The notes under the pieces were generated by a model. It was not told the origin of the DNA. It searched no databases and saw only the letters and a program-made list of their open reading frames with translations. A stretch of DNA of 32,285 nucleotides from an uncultured Oscillospiraceae bacterium (GTDB lineage: Bacteria; Bacillota; Clostridia; Oscillospirales; Oscillospiraceae). The stretch lies in NCBI GenBank assembly GCA_944386995.1, contig CALXDF010000104.1:1-32285 (forward strand), in the 5' to 3' direction. Position numbers and translations under genes: made by a program. This document shows, in pieces, positions 1 to 9,232 of the stretch. Each line of letters starts with the position of its first letter. Within the stretch, counting starts at the first letter, position 1.

Positions 1-37
1 CCTGAGAAACCACAGGAGGTCAGCGGACCTGCCCGTG

Positions 38-75
38 AAAAAGAGAGGATGCCCCGGAAGGGGGCATCCTCTCTT
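38..75 (-). terminator. Intrinsic terminator of the his operon
   Basis: A perfect 15-bp inverted repeat (41-55 with 61-75, 5-nt loop) is followed on the minus strand by five U residues (42-38). It lies 20 nt after the hisJ stop codon, so it ends the histidine transcript. The plus-strand side has only a broken T-rich stretch, so it is probably weaker in that direction. Nothing recognisable is seen in bases 1-37. Confidence 0.9.
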
Positions 76-95
76 GCTTTCTCTTGCCTGGTGAT

Positions 96-917
96 TCAGT
101 TATCGGGGATTGCCTCGGCCCGGAACCCGCCGGCGGTCAGGACCCAGTACTCCCCAAAGCCACAGGAGCGGGCCAGGGCAAAGGCGTCTGCATAACCATA
201 GAGGATGGTATCCCGGCTGTGGCTGTCGCTGGTGATCGTGATGCGGCCGCCCCGCTCCCGGATGCGGCGCAGCAGGAAGGGGGCGGGATAGGGGATCGTC
301 CGGTACCCCCGGGACATGGCCCCGGTATTGATCTCGAAAATGGCACCGGTTTCCAGCAGGGCATCCAGCGCCTCCAGGGCGGCGGCGCGGTAGCGCCGGT
401 CCCCGGTGTCAAAGAGCCGGTCCCCCTCGTTGAACTTGGTGACGAGGTCAAAGTGGCCCACGATCTCACAGCCGGTCCGTTTCGCAACCTGGGCCTCCAG
501 CCGGTAGTAGTCCGCCGCATAGGCCAGGAAGTCGCCGCCATAGTGCCGGGCTGCGTCCCGGCAGAAGCGCTCCAGGCAGTCATCCACCGAGAGATACACG
601 CCATCCTTCTCCACACAGTGGACGGAGCCGATCCGGTAATCCCAGCCCGGCCCTGGATCGGGGGAGAAGAGGTCCTGCTCCAGCCCGAGGAAAATTTCGA
701 TCTGCCCGGCATACTGCCGCCGCAGGCGGAGGATCTCCTCCCGGTAGCGGGGGACCTCCGCCTCTTGCATGGTCCAGCTGCCGTCAGAGGACAGGGGGGA
801 GTGCCCGGAAAAACCCAGGGAGGTGCACCCGGCGGCGAGAGCGCCCTGCACCATCTCCTCCGGCGTGTTCTTCCCATCGCAGAAGGTGGTGTGGACGTGG
901 AGACTCTGACAGTTCAT
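96..917 (-). CDS. hisJ: Histidinol-phosphatase, PHP family (HisJ/HisK type)
   Basis: Removes phosphate from L-histidinol phosphate to give histidinol, the step between HisC and HisD, in the cytoplasm. The 273-residue protein carries PHP-family metal-binding motifs in order: HVHTTFCDG near the N-terminus, GFSGHS, LGLEQD, GSVHC, VGHFDL, and the C-terminal TSDSH. This is the monofunctional PHP type used by Gram-positive bacteria, not the HAD domain fused to HisB in enterobacteria. The ATG overlaps the hisIE stop by 4 bp (ATGA), so translation is probably coupled. It is the last gene of the operon, just before the terminator. The length is normal and no defects are seen. Confidence 0.95.
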   Translation of the reverse strand: MNCQSLHVHTTFCDGKNTPEEMVQGALAAGCTSLGFSGHSPLSSDGSWTMQEAEVPRYREEILRLRRQYAGQIEIFLGLEQDLFSPDPGPGWDYRIGSVHCVEKDGVYLSVDDCLERFCRDAARHYGGDFLAYAADYYRLEAQVAKRTGCEIVGHFDLVTKFNEGDRLFDTGDRRYRAAALEALDALLETGAIFEINTGAMSRGYRTIPYPAPFLLRRIRERGGRITITSDSHSRDTILYGYADAFALARSCGFGEYWVLTAGGFRAEAIPDN

Positions 918-1564
918 CCGGTCATCTTCTCCTGCTTCACCTTGTGGTCGATGACGTGGCGGCTGGCCAGCTCCGCCATCACGTCGTCCACGCTGATGCC
1001 AAGCTCCACCATCAGCACCATCACATGGTACATCAGGTCGGCGATCTCGTAGATGGTCTCCGCCTTGTCATGTGCCTTGCCGGCGATGATGACCTCCGTA
1101 GACTCCTCTCCCACTTTCTTGAGGATCTTGTCCAGCCCCTTCTCAAAGAGGTAGGTGGTGTAAGACCCCTCGGGCAGGTCCCGCTTGCGCCCCTCCAGCA
1201 GTGCATAGAGCCCCTTCACGGAGAAGGGCTCCGCGGATTCCTTGAGATACACCGGGTCGTTGAAACAGGAGTCCGTACCCAGGTGGCAGGCGGGACCTTC
1301 CTTGTCCACCGTGACCACCAGGGCGTCCCGGTCGCAGTCGGCCACAATGGAGCGGATGTGCTGGACGTTGCCGCTGGTCTCCCCTTTGCGCCACAGCTCC
1401 TTCCGGGAGCGGGACCAGAAGCAGGTGCGCCCCTCGTCCATGCTGATCTGCAGGCTCTCCCGGTTCATATAGGCCAGGGTCAGCACCTTGCCGCTGGCGG
1501 CATCCACCACAATGGCGGGGATCAGGCCGTGGCCGTTGAATTTCAAATCGTCAATGGAAAGCAT
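914..1564 (-). CDS. hisIE: Bifunctional phosphoribosyl-AMP cyclohydrolase / phosphoribosyl-ATP pyrophosphohydrolase
   Basis: Catalyses steps 2 and 3 of histidine synthesis: pyrophosphate removal from PR-ATP (HisE part) and ring opening of PR-AMP (HisI part). The N-terminal HisI domain (about residues 1-115) shows [23 protein letters not shown] and the zinc-binding [12 protein letters not shown]. The C-terminal HisE domain (about 118-205) shows [10 protein letters not shown] and the helical pyrophosphohydrolase segment EIADLMYH. At 216 residues it is a normal fused HisIE. The start is supported by GGAGGAA about 9 nt upstream. A 19-nt gap separates it from hisF, the largest gap inside the operon, and it overlaps hisJ by 4 bp. 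Confidence 0.96.
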   Translation of the reverse strand: MLSIDDLKFNGHGLIPAIVVDAASGKVLTLAYMNRESLQISMDEGRTCFWSRSRKELWRKGETSGNVQHIRSIVADCDRDALVVTVDKEGPACHLGTDSCFNDPVYLKESAEPFSVKGLYALLEGRKRDLPEGSYTTYLFEKGLDKILKKVGEESTEVIIAGKAHDKAETIYEIADLMYHVMVLMVELGISVDDVMAELASRHVIDHKVKQEKMTG

Positions 1565-1583
1565 ACTGGAAATTCCTCCGCGT

Positions 1584-2342
1584 TTATAGTCTCACGTTGA
1601 TGCCCTGGGCGTGCAGGGCCTGTTTCAGCTCCGGGATGGACACCTCGCCGAAGTGGAAGATGGAGGCGGCGAGGCCCGCGTCCACCTTGGGAAGGGCCTG
1701 GAAGAGCTTGACAAAGTCGTCGATGCCCCCCGCGCCGCCGGAGGCGATCACCGGCACGTTCACCGCGTCGCACACGGCGGCGAGCATGGGGAGGTCAAAG
1801 CCGCCCTTTACCCCGTCGGTGTCGATGCTGTTGAGGACGATCTCCCCGGCGCCGCTCTGCACACCATGCTTGATCCACTCGATGGCGTCCAGCCCCGTGT
1901 CCTCCCGGCCGCCCTTGGCAAACACCCGGTACTGACCGCCGACCCGCTTGGCATCCACGCTGAGGACTACGCACTGGTCGCCGTACTTCTTTGCGGCGGC
2001 GGCGATGAGGGAGGGGTCCCGGATGGCCCCGGAGTTGACGCTGACCTTGTCCGCGCCGCACTTGAGAACGCGGTCAAAGTCCTCCACCGTGTTGATGCCG
2101 CCCCCCACGGTGAGGGGGATGAAGATGGTGGAGGCCACCTCCACCAGAATATCGGTGAACAGGGCCCGGCCCTCGGCGGAGGCGGTGATGTCATAGAACA
2201 CCAGCTCGTCGGCGCCGCTGTCGCTGTAGTATTTGGCGAGGCTCACGGGATTGGATACATCGTGGAGACCAAGGAAGTTGACCCCCTTCACCACCCGGCC
2301 GTCCCTCACGTCCAGGCAGGGGATGATGCGTTTGGTGATCAC
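1584..2342 (-). CDS. hisF: Imidazole glycerol phosphate synthase, cyclase subunit HisF
   Basis: The cyclase half of IGP synthase. It uses ammonia delivered by HisH to convert PRFAR to imidazole glycerol phosphate plus AICAR. It is a (beta/alpha)8 barrel of 252 residues with the catalytic aspartates at D11 (PCLDVRDG) and D130 (LSVDAKR), and the phosphate-binding loop LTVGGGI. The start is a GTG at 2342-2340 overlapping the hisA TGA by 4 bp (GTGA), with a GGAGGG site about 8 nt upstream inside hisA. The reading frame stays open far upstream, through hisA, but that extension is out-of-frame hisA sequence and should not be annotated as part of HisF. Confidence 0.95.
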   Translation of the reverse strand: MITKRIIPCLDVRDGRVVKGVNFLGLHDVSNPVSLAKYYSDSGADELVFYDITASAEGRALFTDILVEVASTIFIPLTVGGGINTVEDFDRVLKCGADKVSVNSGAIRDPSLIAAAAKKYGDQCVVLSVDAKRVGGQYRVFAKGGREDTGLDAIEWIKHGVQSGAGEIVLNSIDTDGVKGGFDLPMLAAVCDAVNVPVIASGGAGGIDDFVKLFQALPKVDAGLAASIFHFGEVSIPELKQALHAQGINVRL

Positions 2343-3061
2343 TGCTGAGGCCCTCCCTCCCGGATGGCCTCCCGCAGGTCCACCGCCCCGGCGTACCACG
2401 CCTTGCCCACAATGGCCCCGTAGAGGTCCATCTGGTGGAGAGCAGCAATGTCCTGGTTGCTGGAGACACCGCCGGAGGAGATAATATCGCAGCCCACGGT
2501 ATCCTGCAGGGCCTGGAGCCGCTCGAAGCAGGGACCGGAGAGGGTGCCGTCGGTATCGATGTCGGTAAATACCAGCTTGGTGACGCCGATGTCCTCCATC
2601 TGTTTGGCAAAGTCCAGATAGTCGATACCTGCGTCCTCCGTCCAGCCGGCGGTGCGGACGTGCCCGCCGCGCTGGTCGATGCCGACGGCAATGCGGTCCG
2701 CCCCGTAGCGGGCGATGGCGGCGCGGACAAAGTCCGGGTCGCTGACCGCCGCCGAGCCGATGACCGCCCGGTAGACCCCCATGGCGAACACCGCCTCCAG
2801 ATCCGACATGGCGCGCAGGCCGCCGCCCAGCTGGACCCGCAGGCCCACTTGGACCACCTTTTCCACCAGACGGGCGTTTTTCCGCTCCCCGTCCCGGGCG
2901 CCGTCCAGATCCACCAGGTGGAGCCAGGCTGCACCGGCGGACTGGAAGGCCAGGGCTGTGGCCACGGCGTCCTTGGCCACCTGCTCCATGGCCGCAAAGT
3001 CCCCCTTGTACAGGCGGACCACTTTTCCGTCCTTCAAGTCGATGGCGGGAAAAATAATCAT
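2339..3061 (-). CDS. hisA: ProFAR isomerase HisA
   Basis: Isomerises ProFAR to PRFAR (Amadori rearrangement) in histidine synthesis. The 240-residue (beta/alpha)8 barrel shows the catalytic Asp at D8 (IFPAIDLKDG) and at D129 (AVGIDQRGG), the LGGGLR phosphate loop near residues 78-83, and TDIDTDGTLSGP near 166-177. It overlaps hisH by 4 bp at its start (ATGA) and hisF by 4 bp at its end. The sequence is that of a dedicated HisA next to complete histidine genes; I see no reason to call it a dual HisA/TrpF enzyme. Confidence 0.95.
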   Translation of the reverse strand: MIIFPAIDLKDGKVVRLYKGDFAAMEQVAKDAVATALAFQSAGAAWLHLVDLDGARDGERKNARLVEKVVQVGLRVQLGGGLRAMSDLEAVFAMGVYRAVIGSAAVSDPDFVRAAIARYGADRIAVGIDQRGGHVRTAGWTEDAGIDYLDFAKQMEDIGVTKLVFTDIDTDGTLSGPCFERLQALQDTVGCDIISSGGVSSNQDIAALHQMDLYGAIVGKAWYAGAVDLREAIREGGPQQ

Positions 3062-3687
3062 ATGGTATCCTCCATTTCACAAAAGGCCCGCAGGATGGCA
3101 AGCCCCACGTCGCCGCTCTTCTCCGGATGGAACTGTACGCCGAACACGTTGTCCCGTTCCGCCGCCGCCGTCAGCTCCGGGCCATACTCGGCGGTGGCGG
3201 TGACGTAGGGGGCGCAGCGGTCGGCGTAATAGGAGTGGACGAAGTAGACGCACTGGTCCTCCTCCACATACTGGAACAGGCGGCTCTTGGGCCGGCTGGC
3301 CGGGAAGTGGAGGGCGTTCCAGCCGATGTGGGGGATCTTGTAGCCCGCCGGCACCACGCCCGCCATACCGACCACGTCCCCGGGGATCAGTCCCAGGCCG
3401 GCGTGTTCCCCATACTCAAAGCTGCGGTCGAAGAGCAGCTGCATCCCAAGGCAGATGCCCAGGAACGGCTTGCCCTTTTCTGCCTCTTCCGTTACCACCC
3501 GGCCCAGGCCGCTTCTCCGGAGCAGGTCTGCCGCGTCGCCGAAGGCGCCCACGCCGGGGAGGATCAATTTTTCTGCCTGGCGCAGGACCTCCGCCTGGCC
3601 GGTCACCGTCACGTCCGCGCCGATGGCGCGGAGGGAGGAGGTGAGGGAGAACAGGTTCCCCACCCCGTAATCTACAATGGCGATCAT
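3058..3687 (-). CDS. hisH: Imidazole glycerol phosphate synthase, glutaminase subunit HisH
   Basis: Class I glutamine amidotransferase that hydrolyses glutamine and channels ammonia to HisF. The 209-residue protein starts IVDYGVGNL, has the oxyanion segment LPGVGAFG, the nucleophile Cys79 in GICLGMQLL, and the His/Glu pair in VQFHPEKS (about H187 and E189). The triad is intact. The ATG follows the hisB TAG directly with no gap, and the stop overlaps the hisA start by 4 bp. This fits tight co-production with HisF, its obligate partner two genes downstream. Confidence 0.96.
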   Translation of the reverse strand: MIAIVDYGVGNLFSLTSSLRAIGADVTVTGQAEVLRQAEKLILPGVGAFGDAADLLRRSGLGRVVTEEAEKGKPFLGICLGMQLLFDRSFEYGEHAGLGLIPGDVVGMAGVVPAGYKIPHIGWNALHFPASRPKSRLFQYVEEDQCVYFVHSYYADRCAPYVTATAEYGPELTAAAERDNVFGVQFHPEKSGDVGLAILRAFCEMEDTI

Positions 3688-4275
3688 CTACAGCACCCCC
3701 TTGGTGGAGGGGATTTCCCCGTTCAAAGCCGGGTCGATGGCCGACGCCTGGTGCAGGGAGCGGCCCAGGCTCTTAAAGGCACCCTCGATGATGTGGTGGC
3801 TGTTCTTTCCCGCCAGCTGCCGGATGTGAAGGGTGCAGTTGCAGCGGCGGGCAAAGGCCAGAAAGAACTCCTCGGCCAGCTGGGTGTCAAAGGTGCCAAC
3901 CTTCTCGGTGGGGATCTCCAGCGCACAGCAGAGCATCCCCCGGCCTGAGAGGTCCACAGCGGTGAGGATCAGGGCCTCGTCCATGGGGAGGATAGTGCTG
4001 CCGTAGCGGTTGACGCCCCCCAGATTCCCCAGGGCCTCGGCAAAGGCGTCCCCCAGGCAGATCCCCACATCCTCCACTGTGTGGTGGTCATCCACCCAGG
4101 TGTCCCCCTGGCATTTTACCGACAGGTCAAAGCGGCCGTGGCGGGCGAAAAGGGTGAGCATGTGGTCCAGAAAGCCGCAGCCGGTGGCGATCTCCCCCCT
4201 GCCGGTACCGTCCAGGTTCAGGGACAGGGTGATATCGGTCTCCGCCGTCCTGCGGGTGATCTCCGCGGTGCGCAT
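3688..4275 (-). CDS. hisB: Imidazoleglycerol-phosphate dehydratase HisB
   Basis: Dehydrates imidazole glycerol phosphate to imidazole acetol phosphate, a manganese-dependent step. The 195-residue monofunctional form shows the two pseudo-repeated metal-binding motifs, DHHTVEDVG and SHHIIEGAF, together with CGFLDHMLTLF. The family length is about 195, so it is complete. It has no fused phosphatase domain, which agrees with the separate PHP phosphatase gene at the end of the operon. The gap to hisC is 3 nt and hisH abuts its stop codon. Confidence 0.96.
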   Translation of the reverse strand: MRTAEITRRTAETDITLSLNLDGTGRGEIATGCGFLDHMLTLFARHGRFDLSVKCQGDTWVDDHHTVEDVGICLGDAFAEALGNLGGVNRYGSTILPMDEALILTAVDLSGRGMLCCALEIPTEKVGTFDTQLAEEFFLAFARRCNCTLHIRQLAGKNSHHIIEGAFKSLGRSLHQASAIDPALNGEIPSTKGVL

Positions 4276-4278
4276 GGC

Positions 4279-5343
4279 TTATCCCTCCTTCAAAATGGTC
4301 TGGACCGTATCCAGGAAGCGGTCCATCTGCTCTCTGGAGCCGATGGTGACCCGAACGAAGTCCTTCAGCTCCGGCTTGTTCCAGTACCGCACCAGCACGC
4401 CGCGGCGTTTCAGCGCCCGGTACAGGGTGCCGCCGTCCATGCCGGGGCAGCGGGTGAAGATGAAGTTGGCCAGGGAGGGCAGGGTGGTGAAGCCCAGCTT
4501 TGCCAGCTCCTCCACCGTATAGGCGCGGTTGGCCTGGATTTTCTTGCAGTTTTCACGGTAATAGGCGTCGCTGTCCACGGCGGCCTCCGCCGCCACCAGG
4601 GTCAGCCGGTTGATGTTGTAGGGGTTGGTGGAATATTTGATCTTATTGAGATCCGCGATCAGCCCGGCGCTGCCCAGAGCAAAGCCCAAGCGGCCCCCGG
4701 CCATGGAGCGGGACTTGGAGAAGGTCTGGCACACCAGGAGATTTTCGTACTGCCCGATAAGTCCCCGGCAGCTCTCCGCGCCGAAGTCCACGTAGGCCTC
4801 GTCGATCAGGACTACGTGGTCCGGATTGGTCTGTACGATCTTCTCAATATCCGACACCGGGATGACCATGCCGGTGGGGGCGTTGGGGTTGGCGATCACG
4901 ATATTCTGGTGGAGGCCGCAGTAGTCCTCCACATTCAGCGAGAAGTCCTCCCGCAGGGGGATGACGGTGGCGGGCAGGTTGTAGAGCTGGGCGTAGACCG
5001 GGTAAAACCCGTAGCTGATATTGGGGAAGGCCACGGGGCGCTCGGCGTCGCAGAAGGCCATGAAAAAGAAATTCAGAATATCGTCGGACCCGTTGGAGAG
5101 AAACACGTTTTCCTCTCCCACCCCATAGAGGGCGGCGAGCTTCCGGCGCAGGCGCTTGCACTCCGGGTCCGGGTACAGGTTCAGCTTCCCCACCTCCGCC
5201 GCGCTGACGGCGGCGATGACCTCCGGCGAGGGGGGGAAGGGGGACTCGTTGGTGTTGAGCTTCACATATTCCATGTCCTGGGGCTGTTCGCCGGGAGTAT
5301 AGGCCTCCAGGGCGGCAAAGCGGGAACTTAAAAAGCGGCTCAT
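4279..5343 (-). CDS. hisC: Histidinol-phosphate aminotransferase HisC
   Basis: PLP-dependent transamination of imidazole acetol phosphate with glutamate to give histidinol phosphate. The 354-residue fold-type I aminotransferase has NTNESPFPPS near residues 30-39, ANPNAPTG at 151-158, DEAYVDF near 181-187, and the PLP-binding Lys210 in TFSKSRSMAG. All are typical of HisC. The start overlaps the hisD stop by 4 bp (ATGA). A second role in Phe/Tyr transamination is possible for this family but cannot be judged from sequence alone. Confidence 0.96.
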   Translation of the reverse strand: MSRFLSSRFAALEAYTPGEQPQDMEYVKLNTNESPFPPSPEVIAAVSAAEVGKLNLYPDPECKRLRRKLAALYGVGEENVFLSNGSDDILNFFFMAFCDAERPVAFPNISYGFYPVYAQLYNLPATVIPLREDFSLNVEDYCGLHQNIVIANPNAPTGMVIPVSDIEKIVQTNPDHVVLIDEAYVDFGAESCRGLIGQYENLLVCQTFSKSRSMAGGRLGFALGSAGLIADLNKIKYSTNPYNINRLTLVAAEAAVDSDAYYRENCKKIQANRAYTVEELAKLGFTTLPSLANFIFTRCPGMDGGTLYRALKRRGVLVRYWNKPELKDFVRVTIGSREQMDRFLDTVQTILKEG

Positions 5344-6641
5344 TGCGCAGCACCTCCTTCCCCTTCCGGGGTGTCAAACCGGGCCAGGACGCTGCGGGCG
5401 TGGGCCTCCAGCCCCTCCTGGCGGGCAAAGCGGGCGATCTTGCCGCTGTCCCGTTCCAGCGCCTGGGGAGTGTAGTAGGTAAACTGGGACTTCTTCACAA
5501 AGTCGTCCACCGACAGAGGGCTCATGAACCGGGCCGTGCCGCTGGTGGGCAGGGTGTGGTTGGGACCGGCAAAGTAGTCCCCCAATGCCTCCGGGCAGCT
5601 GCGGCCCAGGAATACGGAGCCGGCATGACGGATCTGGCCCAGATAGTCAAAGGGATCGTCTACGCACAGCTCCAGATGCTCCGGCGCGATCTCATTGGCA
5701 ATGCCGATGGCCTGGGACAGATCCTTTGCTACGATGATCTTTCCGTTGTCGTCGATGGAGGCCCGGGCGATCTCCTCCCGGGGCAGGAGGGGCAGCTGCC
5801 GCTCCAGCTCCGCCTGGACCGCCAGGGCCAGGTCTCCGCTGTCCGTGACCAGGACGGCAGAGGCCAGCTTGTCGTGCTCGGCCTGGCTCAGGAGGTCCGC
5901 GGCCACCACTTTGGGGTCGCTCTTTCGGTCAGACAGCACCAGGATCTCGTTGGGGCCGGCGATCATGTCGATAGCCACCTGGCCGAACACCTGGCGCTTG
6001 GCCTCCGCCACATAGGCGTTGCCGGGACCTACGATCTTGTCCACCCGGGGGATGGTCTCCGTGCCGTAGGCCAGGGCGGCCACTGCCTGGGCCCCGCCGG
6101 TGCGGAATACCCGGTCCACCCCGGCGATGCGGGCGGCGGCCAGGATCACCGGGTCAATGTCCCCGCCCCGGCTGGGGGGAGAGACCATGACGATCTCCCG
6201 GCATCCGGCGATTTTGGCGGGGATGCAGTTCATCAGCACGCTGGAAGGGTAGGCGGCAGTGCCGCCGGGGATATAGAGCCCCACCCGGTCCAGGGGGATG
6301 ACCCGCTGGCCCAGCAGGACACCGCCCTCCTGGGTCAGAACAAAGCTGCTGCGCACCTGGCGGCTGTGAAAAGCGCGGATGCGGTCCGCCGCCTCCTGCA
6401 GGATCAGCCGCAGCTCCCCATCCAGGGACTCCACCGCGGCGTCCAGCTGGGCCGCAGGCACTTCGATTTCGGTAAGCTCCGCCTTGTCAAATTCTTTGGC
6501 ATACTGCCGGAGCGCCTGATCGCCCTCCCGGCGGACGGCGGCAATGATATCGGCCACCGCGGCGGACACATCCGTCCGGCTCTCCCGGCGGGAGAAGATC
6601 TCCTGGGGGGAGACCTGACCATACTGATAAATGCGAATCAT
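5340..6641 (-). CDS. hisD: Histidinol dehydrogenase HisD
   Basis: Zinc- and NAD-dependent two-step oxidation of L-histidinol to L-histidine, the last pathway step. The 433-residue protein has [15 protein letters not shown] near residue 121, [11 protein letters not shown] near 201, [11 protein letters not shown] near 228, zinc ligands Q253 and H256 in SQAEHD, the catalytic pair E321-H322 in APEHLEL, D355/H362 in [12 protein letters not shown], and the last zinc ligand in EAHARS near the C-terminus. The active site looks intact. It follows hisG after 11 nt and overlaps hisC by 4 bp. Confidence 0.97.
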   Translation of the reverse strand: MIRIYQYGQVSPQEIFSRRESRTDVSAAVADIIAAVRREGDQALRQYAKEFDKAELTEIEVPAAQLDAAVESLDGELRLILQEAADRIRAFHSRQVRSSFVLTQEGGVLLGQRVIPLDRVGLYIPGGTAAYPSSVLMNCIPAKIAGCREIVMVSPPSRGGDIDPVILAAARIAGVDRVFRTGGAQAVAALAYGTETIPRVDKIVGPGNAYVAEAKRQVFGQVAIDMIAGPNEILVLSDRKSDPKVVAADLLSQAEHDKLASAVLVTDSGDLALAVQAELERQLPLLPREEIARASIDDNGKIIVAKDLSQAIGIANEIAPEHLELCVDDPFDYLGQIRHAGSVFLGRSCPEALGDYFAGPNHTLPTSGTARFMSPLSVDDFVKKSQFTYYTPQALERDSGKIARFARQEGLEAHARSVLARFDTPEGEGGAAQ

Positions 6642-6652
6642 TGCAAGACTCC

Positions 6653-7276
6653 TTATTCCCGCCCGCCCACGGCGCCGGCGAGACGGCGGATGGCGGCGTT
6701 TTTAAATTTATAGCTGACCTTATTGGCAATGAGCCGGGCGCTGATGGGGACGATCTCCTCCCTGGGTTCCAAACCGTTCTCCAGCAGGGTGCGGCCCGTC
6801 TCTACGATATCCACGATCACGTCACTGAGGCCCAGGATGGGTGCCAGCTCAATGGAACCGTTTAATTTGATAATGTCGATGTCCCGGCTGAGGGAGCTGT
6901 AATAGGTTCGGGCGATATGGGGGAATTTGGTGGCCACCCGGAGGGTCTGGGTCCGGTCGTCAAAGAAATCCTTTTTTCCGGCCACGCACATCCGGCACTT
7001 GCCGACACCAAGATCCGCCAGTTCATAGACATCCGGCCGGTACTCCAGGAGGATATCCTTCCCGGCCACGCCGACGTCGGCAGCACCCCGCTCCACATAG
7101 ATGGCCACGTCCGAGGGCTTGACCCAGAAATAGCGGACACCCTTGTCCGGGTTTTCAAAGATGAGTTTCCGGTTTTCCTCCTCAATGGAGGGACACTCAT
7201 ACCCCGCGGCCTTGAACATGGCATAGACCTTCTCGCCCAGGCGGCCCTTTGGCAGGGCAATGTTGATGGTTTCCAT
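6653..7276 (-). CDS. hisG: ATP phosphoribosyltransferase, short-form catalytic subunit HisG(S)
   Basis: Commits ATP and PRPP to histidine synthesis by making phosphoribosyl-ATP. At 207 residues it is the short form, which lacks the C-terminal regulatory (ACT-like) domain and needs HisZ for activity and histidine feedback in the families studied. Signature segments are IALPKGRLGEK at the N-terminus, GVAGKDIL, and the PRPP-binding DIVETGRTLLENGL. The partner hisZ lies directly upstream (3-nt gap), as expected for the hetero-octameric HisG(S)-HisZ system. Confidence 0.96.
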   Translation of the reverse strand: METINIALPKGRLGEKVYAMFKAAGYECPSIEEENRKLIFENPDKGVRYFWVKPSDVAIYVERGAADVGVAGKDILLEYRPDVYELADLGVGKCRMCVAGKKDFFDDRTQTLRVATKFPHIARTYYSSLSRDIDIIKLNGSIELAPILGLSDVIVDIVETGRTLLENGLEPREEIVPISARLIANKVSYKFKNAAIRRLAGAVGGRE

Positions 7277-7279
7277 CCC

Positions 7280-8380
7280 TCACACCCCCTTGCGCAGATC
7301 CCGCAATTCCCGGCAGCGGAAATGATCGGGGATCTCCCGGTCCACCCGGACAGTCTTGCCGGAGGCCAGAGCGGCGTTGGCAGCGGCGGCAACCGATGCC
7401 GGGGGACAGGTGCCGTCATACAGCAGCAGGACATCGGCATCATAGCCGCGCTCCTGGGCAAAGAGCCGCTGGAACTGGTCCAGGTATACGGCAAAGCCGA
7501 TGGCGCCCCCCTGACGGCCCATCTTTTTCAGCAGATTATCGTACCGCCCGCCGGCCAGAACGCCGGAGGCCAGGCCCGGCAGATAGCCCCGGAAGATGAT
7601 GCCGCTGTAGTAGTTCATGTCGTTGACAATGGAGAAATCCAGCCGCAGGTTCTCACCCAGGCCATATTGGCCCAAAAGGGCACACAGGTCCGCCAGTTCC
7701 TCCAGCGCCTGCCGGACATTGGGCTCACCTGCGCTCACATCCTCCAGCTCCGGCAGGACCTGGTCAGGCGTTCCATAGAGCAGGGCCAGACGGCACAGCC
7801 GCTCTGTAAGGGGCTGGGGGAGGTGCAGGGCCTGCCCCAGTGCCTGGAGAGCCGGCGTGTTTTTTTCTCCCATGGCCCGCAGCAGGGACTGCTCTTCATC
7901 ACGATCCAGCCCCATGGGGGACAGCAGCCCCGATACGATGCCCAGGTGGCTCAGGTCCAGCAGATAGTCGCCGCGGATCAGCTCCAGGCTTCGGGCCGCC
8001 AGCATGACCACCTCGCCGACAGAGAAAGCGTCCAACTGACCGATACACTCCAGACCCGCCTGCATGATCTCCCGAAAGTTCTGGGCGCCGGAGGCGGGGC
8101 GATAGACGTTCTCATTATAGTAGACCTTCTGCAGTCCTCTTTCCTGGGATGAATTTTTGAGGATCGACAGCGTCACATCCGGTTTTAGAGCCATCAGCTT
8201 TCCGTCCAGATCTGTAAAAGTAAGGACCTGCTCGCTGACCAAAAAGCTCTTGTTGCGGACATACAGGTCGTACTCCTCGAATTTGCTCATTTTATAGGGC
8301 AGGTAGCCGTGGCGCTGGTACAGCTCCCGAAGGTGGGACAGCACCTGCTCGCCGCCCTGGAGAATCTGTTCTGTATCCAT
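7280..8380 (-). CDS. hisZ: ATP phosphoribosyltransferase regulatory subunit HisZ
   Basis: A HisRS-like paralogue that activates short-form HisG and mediates histidine feedback; it is not an aminoacyl-tRNA synthetase. The 366-residue protein shows the class II core: PYKMSKFEEYDLY near residue 32, a motif-2-like segment LKPDVTLSIL with RGLQKVYYNENVYR, and LDFSIVNDMNYYSGIIFRGY plus GVLAGGRYDNLL in the C-terminal half. The start at 8380 has a GGGAGGA site about 5 nt upstream. It is the first gene of the operon, with a good promoter about 30 nt upstream, so the leader is only about 23 nt. Confidence 0.95.
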   Translation of the reverse strand: MDTEQILQGGEQVLSHLRELYQRHGYLPYKMSKFEEYDLYVRNKSFLVSEQVLTFTDLDGKLMALKPDVTLSILKNSSQERGLQKVYYNENVYRPASGAQNFREIMQAGLECIGQLDAFSVGEVVMLAARSLELIRGDYLLDLSHLGIVSGLLSPMGLDRDEEQSLLRAMGEKNTPALQALGQALHLPQPLTERLCRLALLYGTPDQVLPELEDVSAGEPNVRQALEELADLCALLGQYGLGENLRLDFSIVNDMNYYSGIIFRGYLPGLASGVLAGGRYDNLLKKMGRQGGAIGFAVYLDQFQRLFAQERGYDADVLLLYDGTCPPASVAAAANAALASGKTVRVDREIPDHFRCRELRDLRKGV

Positions 8381-8409
8381 ATGGGTCCTCCCGCAGATTG
8401 CTTGCTTTC

Positions 8410-8438
8410 ATTATACCGCCTGCGCGGAAAATAGGCAA
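8410..8438 (-). promoter_or_regulatory. Promoter of the his operon (sigma-A type)
   Basis: On the minus strand there is TTGCCT (8438-8433), a 17-nt spacer, and a perfect TATAAT (8415-8410). Transcription would start near 8403, leaving about 23 nt before the hisZ ATG. That is too short for a T-box riboswitch or a leader-peptide attenuator. Confidence 0.8.
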
Positions 8439-8458
8439 CAGGGGCGTTTCTTTAATAT

Positions 8459-8480
8459 GCTAATAAGATAATACATTAGC
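8459..8480. promoter_or_regulatory. Inverted repeat upstream of the his promoter, possible operator
   Basis: GCTAAT (8459-8464) and ATTAGC (8475-8480) form a 6-bp dyad around a 10-nt AT-rich centre, inside a markedly AT-rich stretch about 20 bp upstream of the his -35 box. The symmetry and position would suit a DNA-binding regulator. The arms are short enough to arise by chance. The rest of the 235-nt gap between the CYTH gene and hisZ shows no gene. Confidence 0.3.
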
Positions 8481-8615
8481 GAATAAAAGTCAATACAGGA
8501 AGTTGCACAACCAGACAGTGAGGAAATAGTCCCAAATCGGCTACACTGCCGGGGAGACGGGGTGGCCGGGCAGATTTCAGCCGGCAGCGGCGATGCCCCA
8601 GGGGGAAGCACGGTG

Positions 8616-9185
8616 TCAATCTGCTGTAGGCTCTCCGCAGCCAGTGTGCTGCACCATCTCCAGATAGGAGCGGCGCTCCAGAGCCGTCTGAGGAATCTCC
8701 AGCGCGGCCAACAGTTCCAAAAGACCTTCTACAGCAGCTTCCTGTTTTTCTGCTTCCGGTACCAGGTGTTCCAGTTCCAGGAAGCTGCCGAGACCTGTCA
8801 CCTGATCCAGACAGGCGGTAATTGGGGGGCGAAGGAAGGTGCGGCGCTCTTTTGTCACTGCGCCGGCTGGGGAAAACCTGAGCGAGGAGAGGATGGAACG
8901 GGCCGTCTGGGCGTCTGTTATGCCGGTTTCGTATTCCGGCCGGCTTTTGACCGGAACGTCCTCCTTTGGCCCCTTGTAGGTCAGCAGGGTTTCCTTCCTG
9001 CTGCCGGAGACCCTGCGCAGGCGGAGGGCTTCGTCGGTCTGCCGGAAGTCGCGGTCCGGGGCATTATAGTACAGGTCTTCCTCCAGAACAGTTTCCCCCG
9101 GGACAAAGCCGAGGGCGGCCAGCTGCGCTGGAAGTCCATCTGCCTGGTCGGCGGTCAGGGAGACCTTCACTTCCACTTCCATCAT
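8616..9185 (-). CDS. CYTH-domain protein (class IV adenylate cyclase / triphosphatase-like)
   Basis: CYTH (triphosphate tunnel metalloenzyme) family: a beta-barrel that binds triphosphate and metals. The N-terminal ExExK signature is present as EVEVK, followed by DLYYNAPDRDF, ALRLRR, TYKGPK, a KERRTF strand and FLELEHLV. These supply the usual alternating charged tunnel residues. The substrate cannot be told from sequence: cAMP, thiamine triphosphate and inorganic triphosphate are all known for the family. I prefer the ATG at 9185 (189 residues), with AGGAG 11 nt upstream. An in-frame GTG at 9197 overlaps that same site and is less likely. The gene is divergent from the desulfurase gene and has its own promoter. 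No terminator is visible before hisZ. Confidence 0.88.
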   Translation of the reverse strand: MMEVEVKVSLTADQADGLPAQLAALGFVPGETVLEEDLYYNAPDRDFRQTDEALRLRRVSGSRKETLLTYKGPKEDVPVKSRPEYETGITDAQTARSILSSLRFSPAGAVTKERRTFLRPPITACLDQVTGLGSFLELEHLVPEAEKQEAAVEGLLELLAALEIPQTALERRSYLEMVQHTGCGEPTAD

Positions 9186-9232
9186 TTTTATGTACACTCC
9201 TTTCCCTGCATACAGAGCAGAGGGATAAGACC

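Noticed and set aside
2343..3101. N-terminal extension of the hisF frame to 505 codons
   Set aside because: The extension is hisA read in another frame. HisF homology begins at the GTG at 2342, which overlaps the hisA stop.
8411..8611. A 66-codon minus-strand ORF upstream of hisZ
   Set aside because: It covers the his promoter and AT-rich block, and has no ribosome-binding site or protein-like composition.
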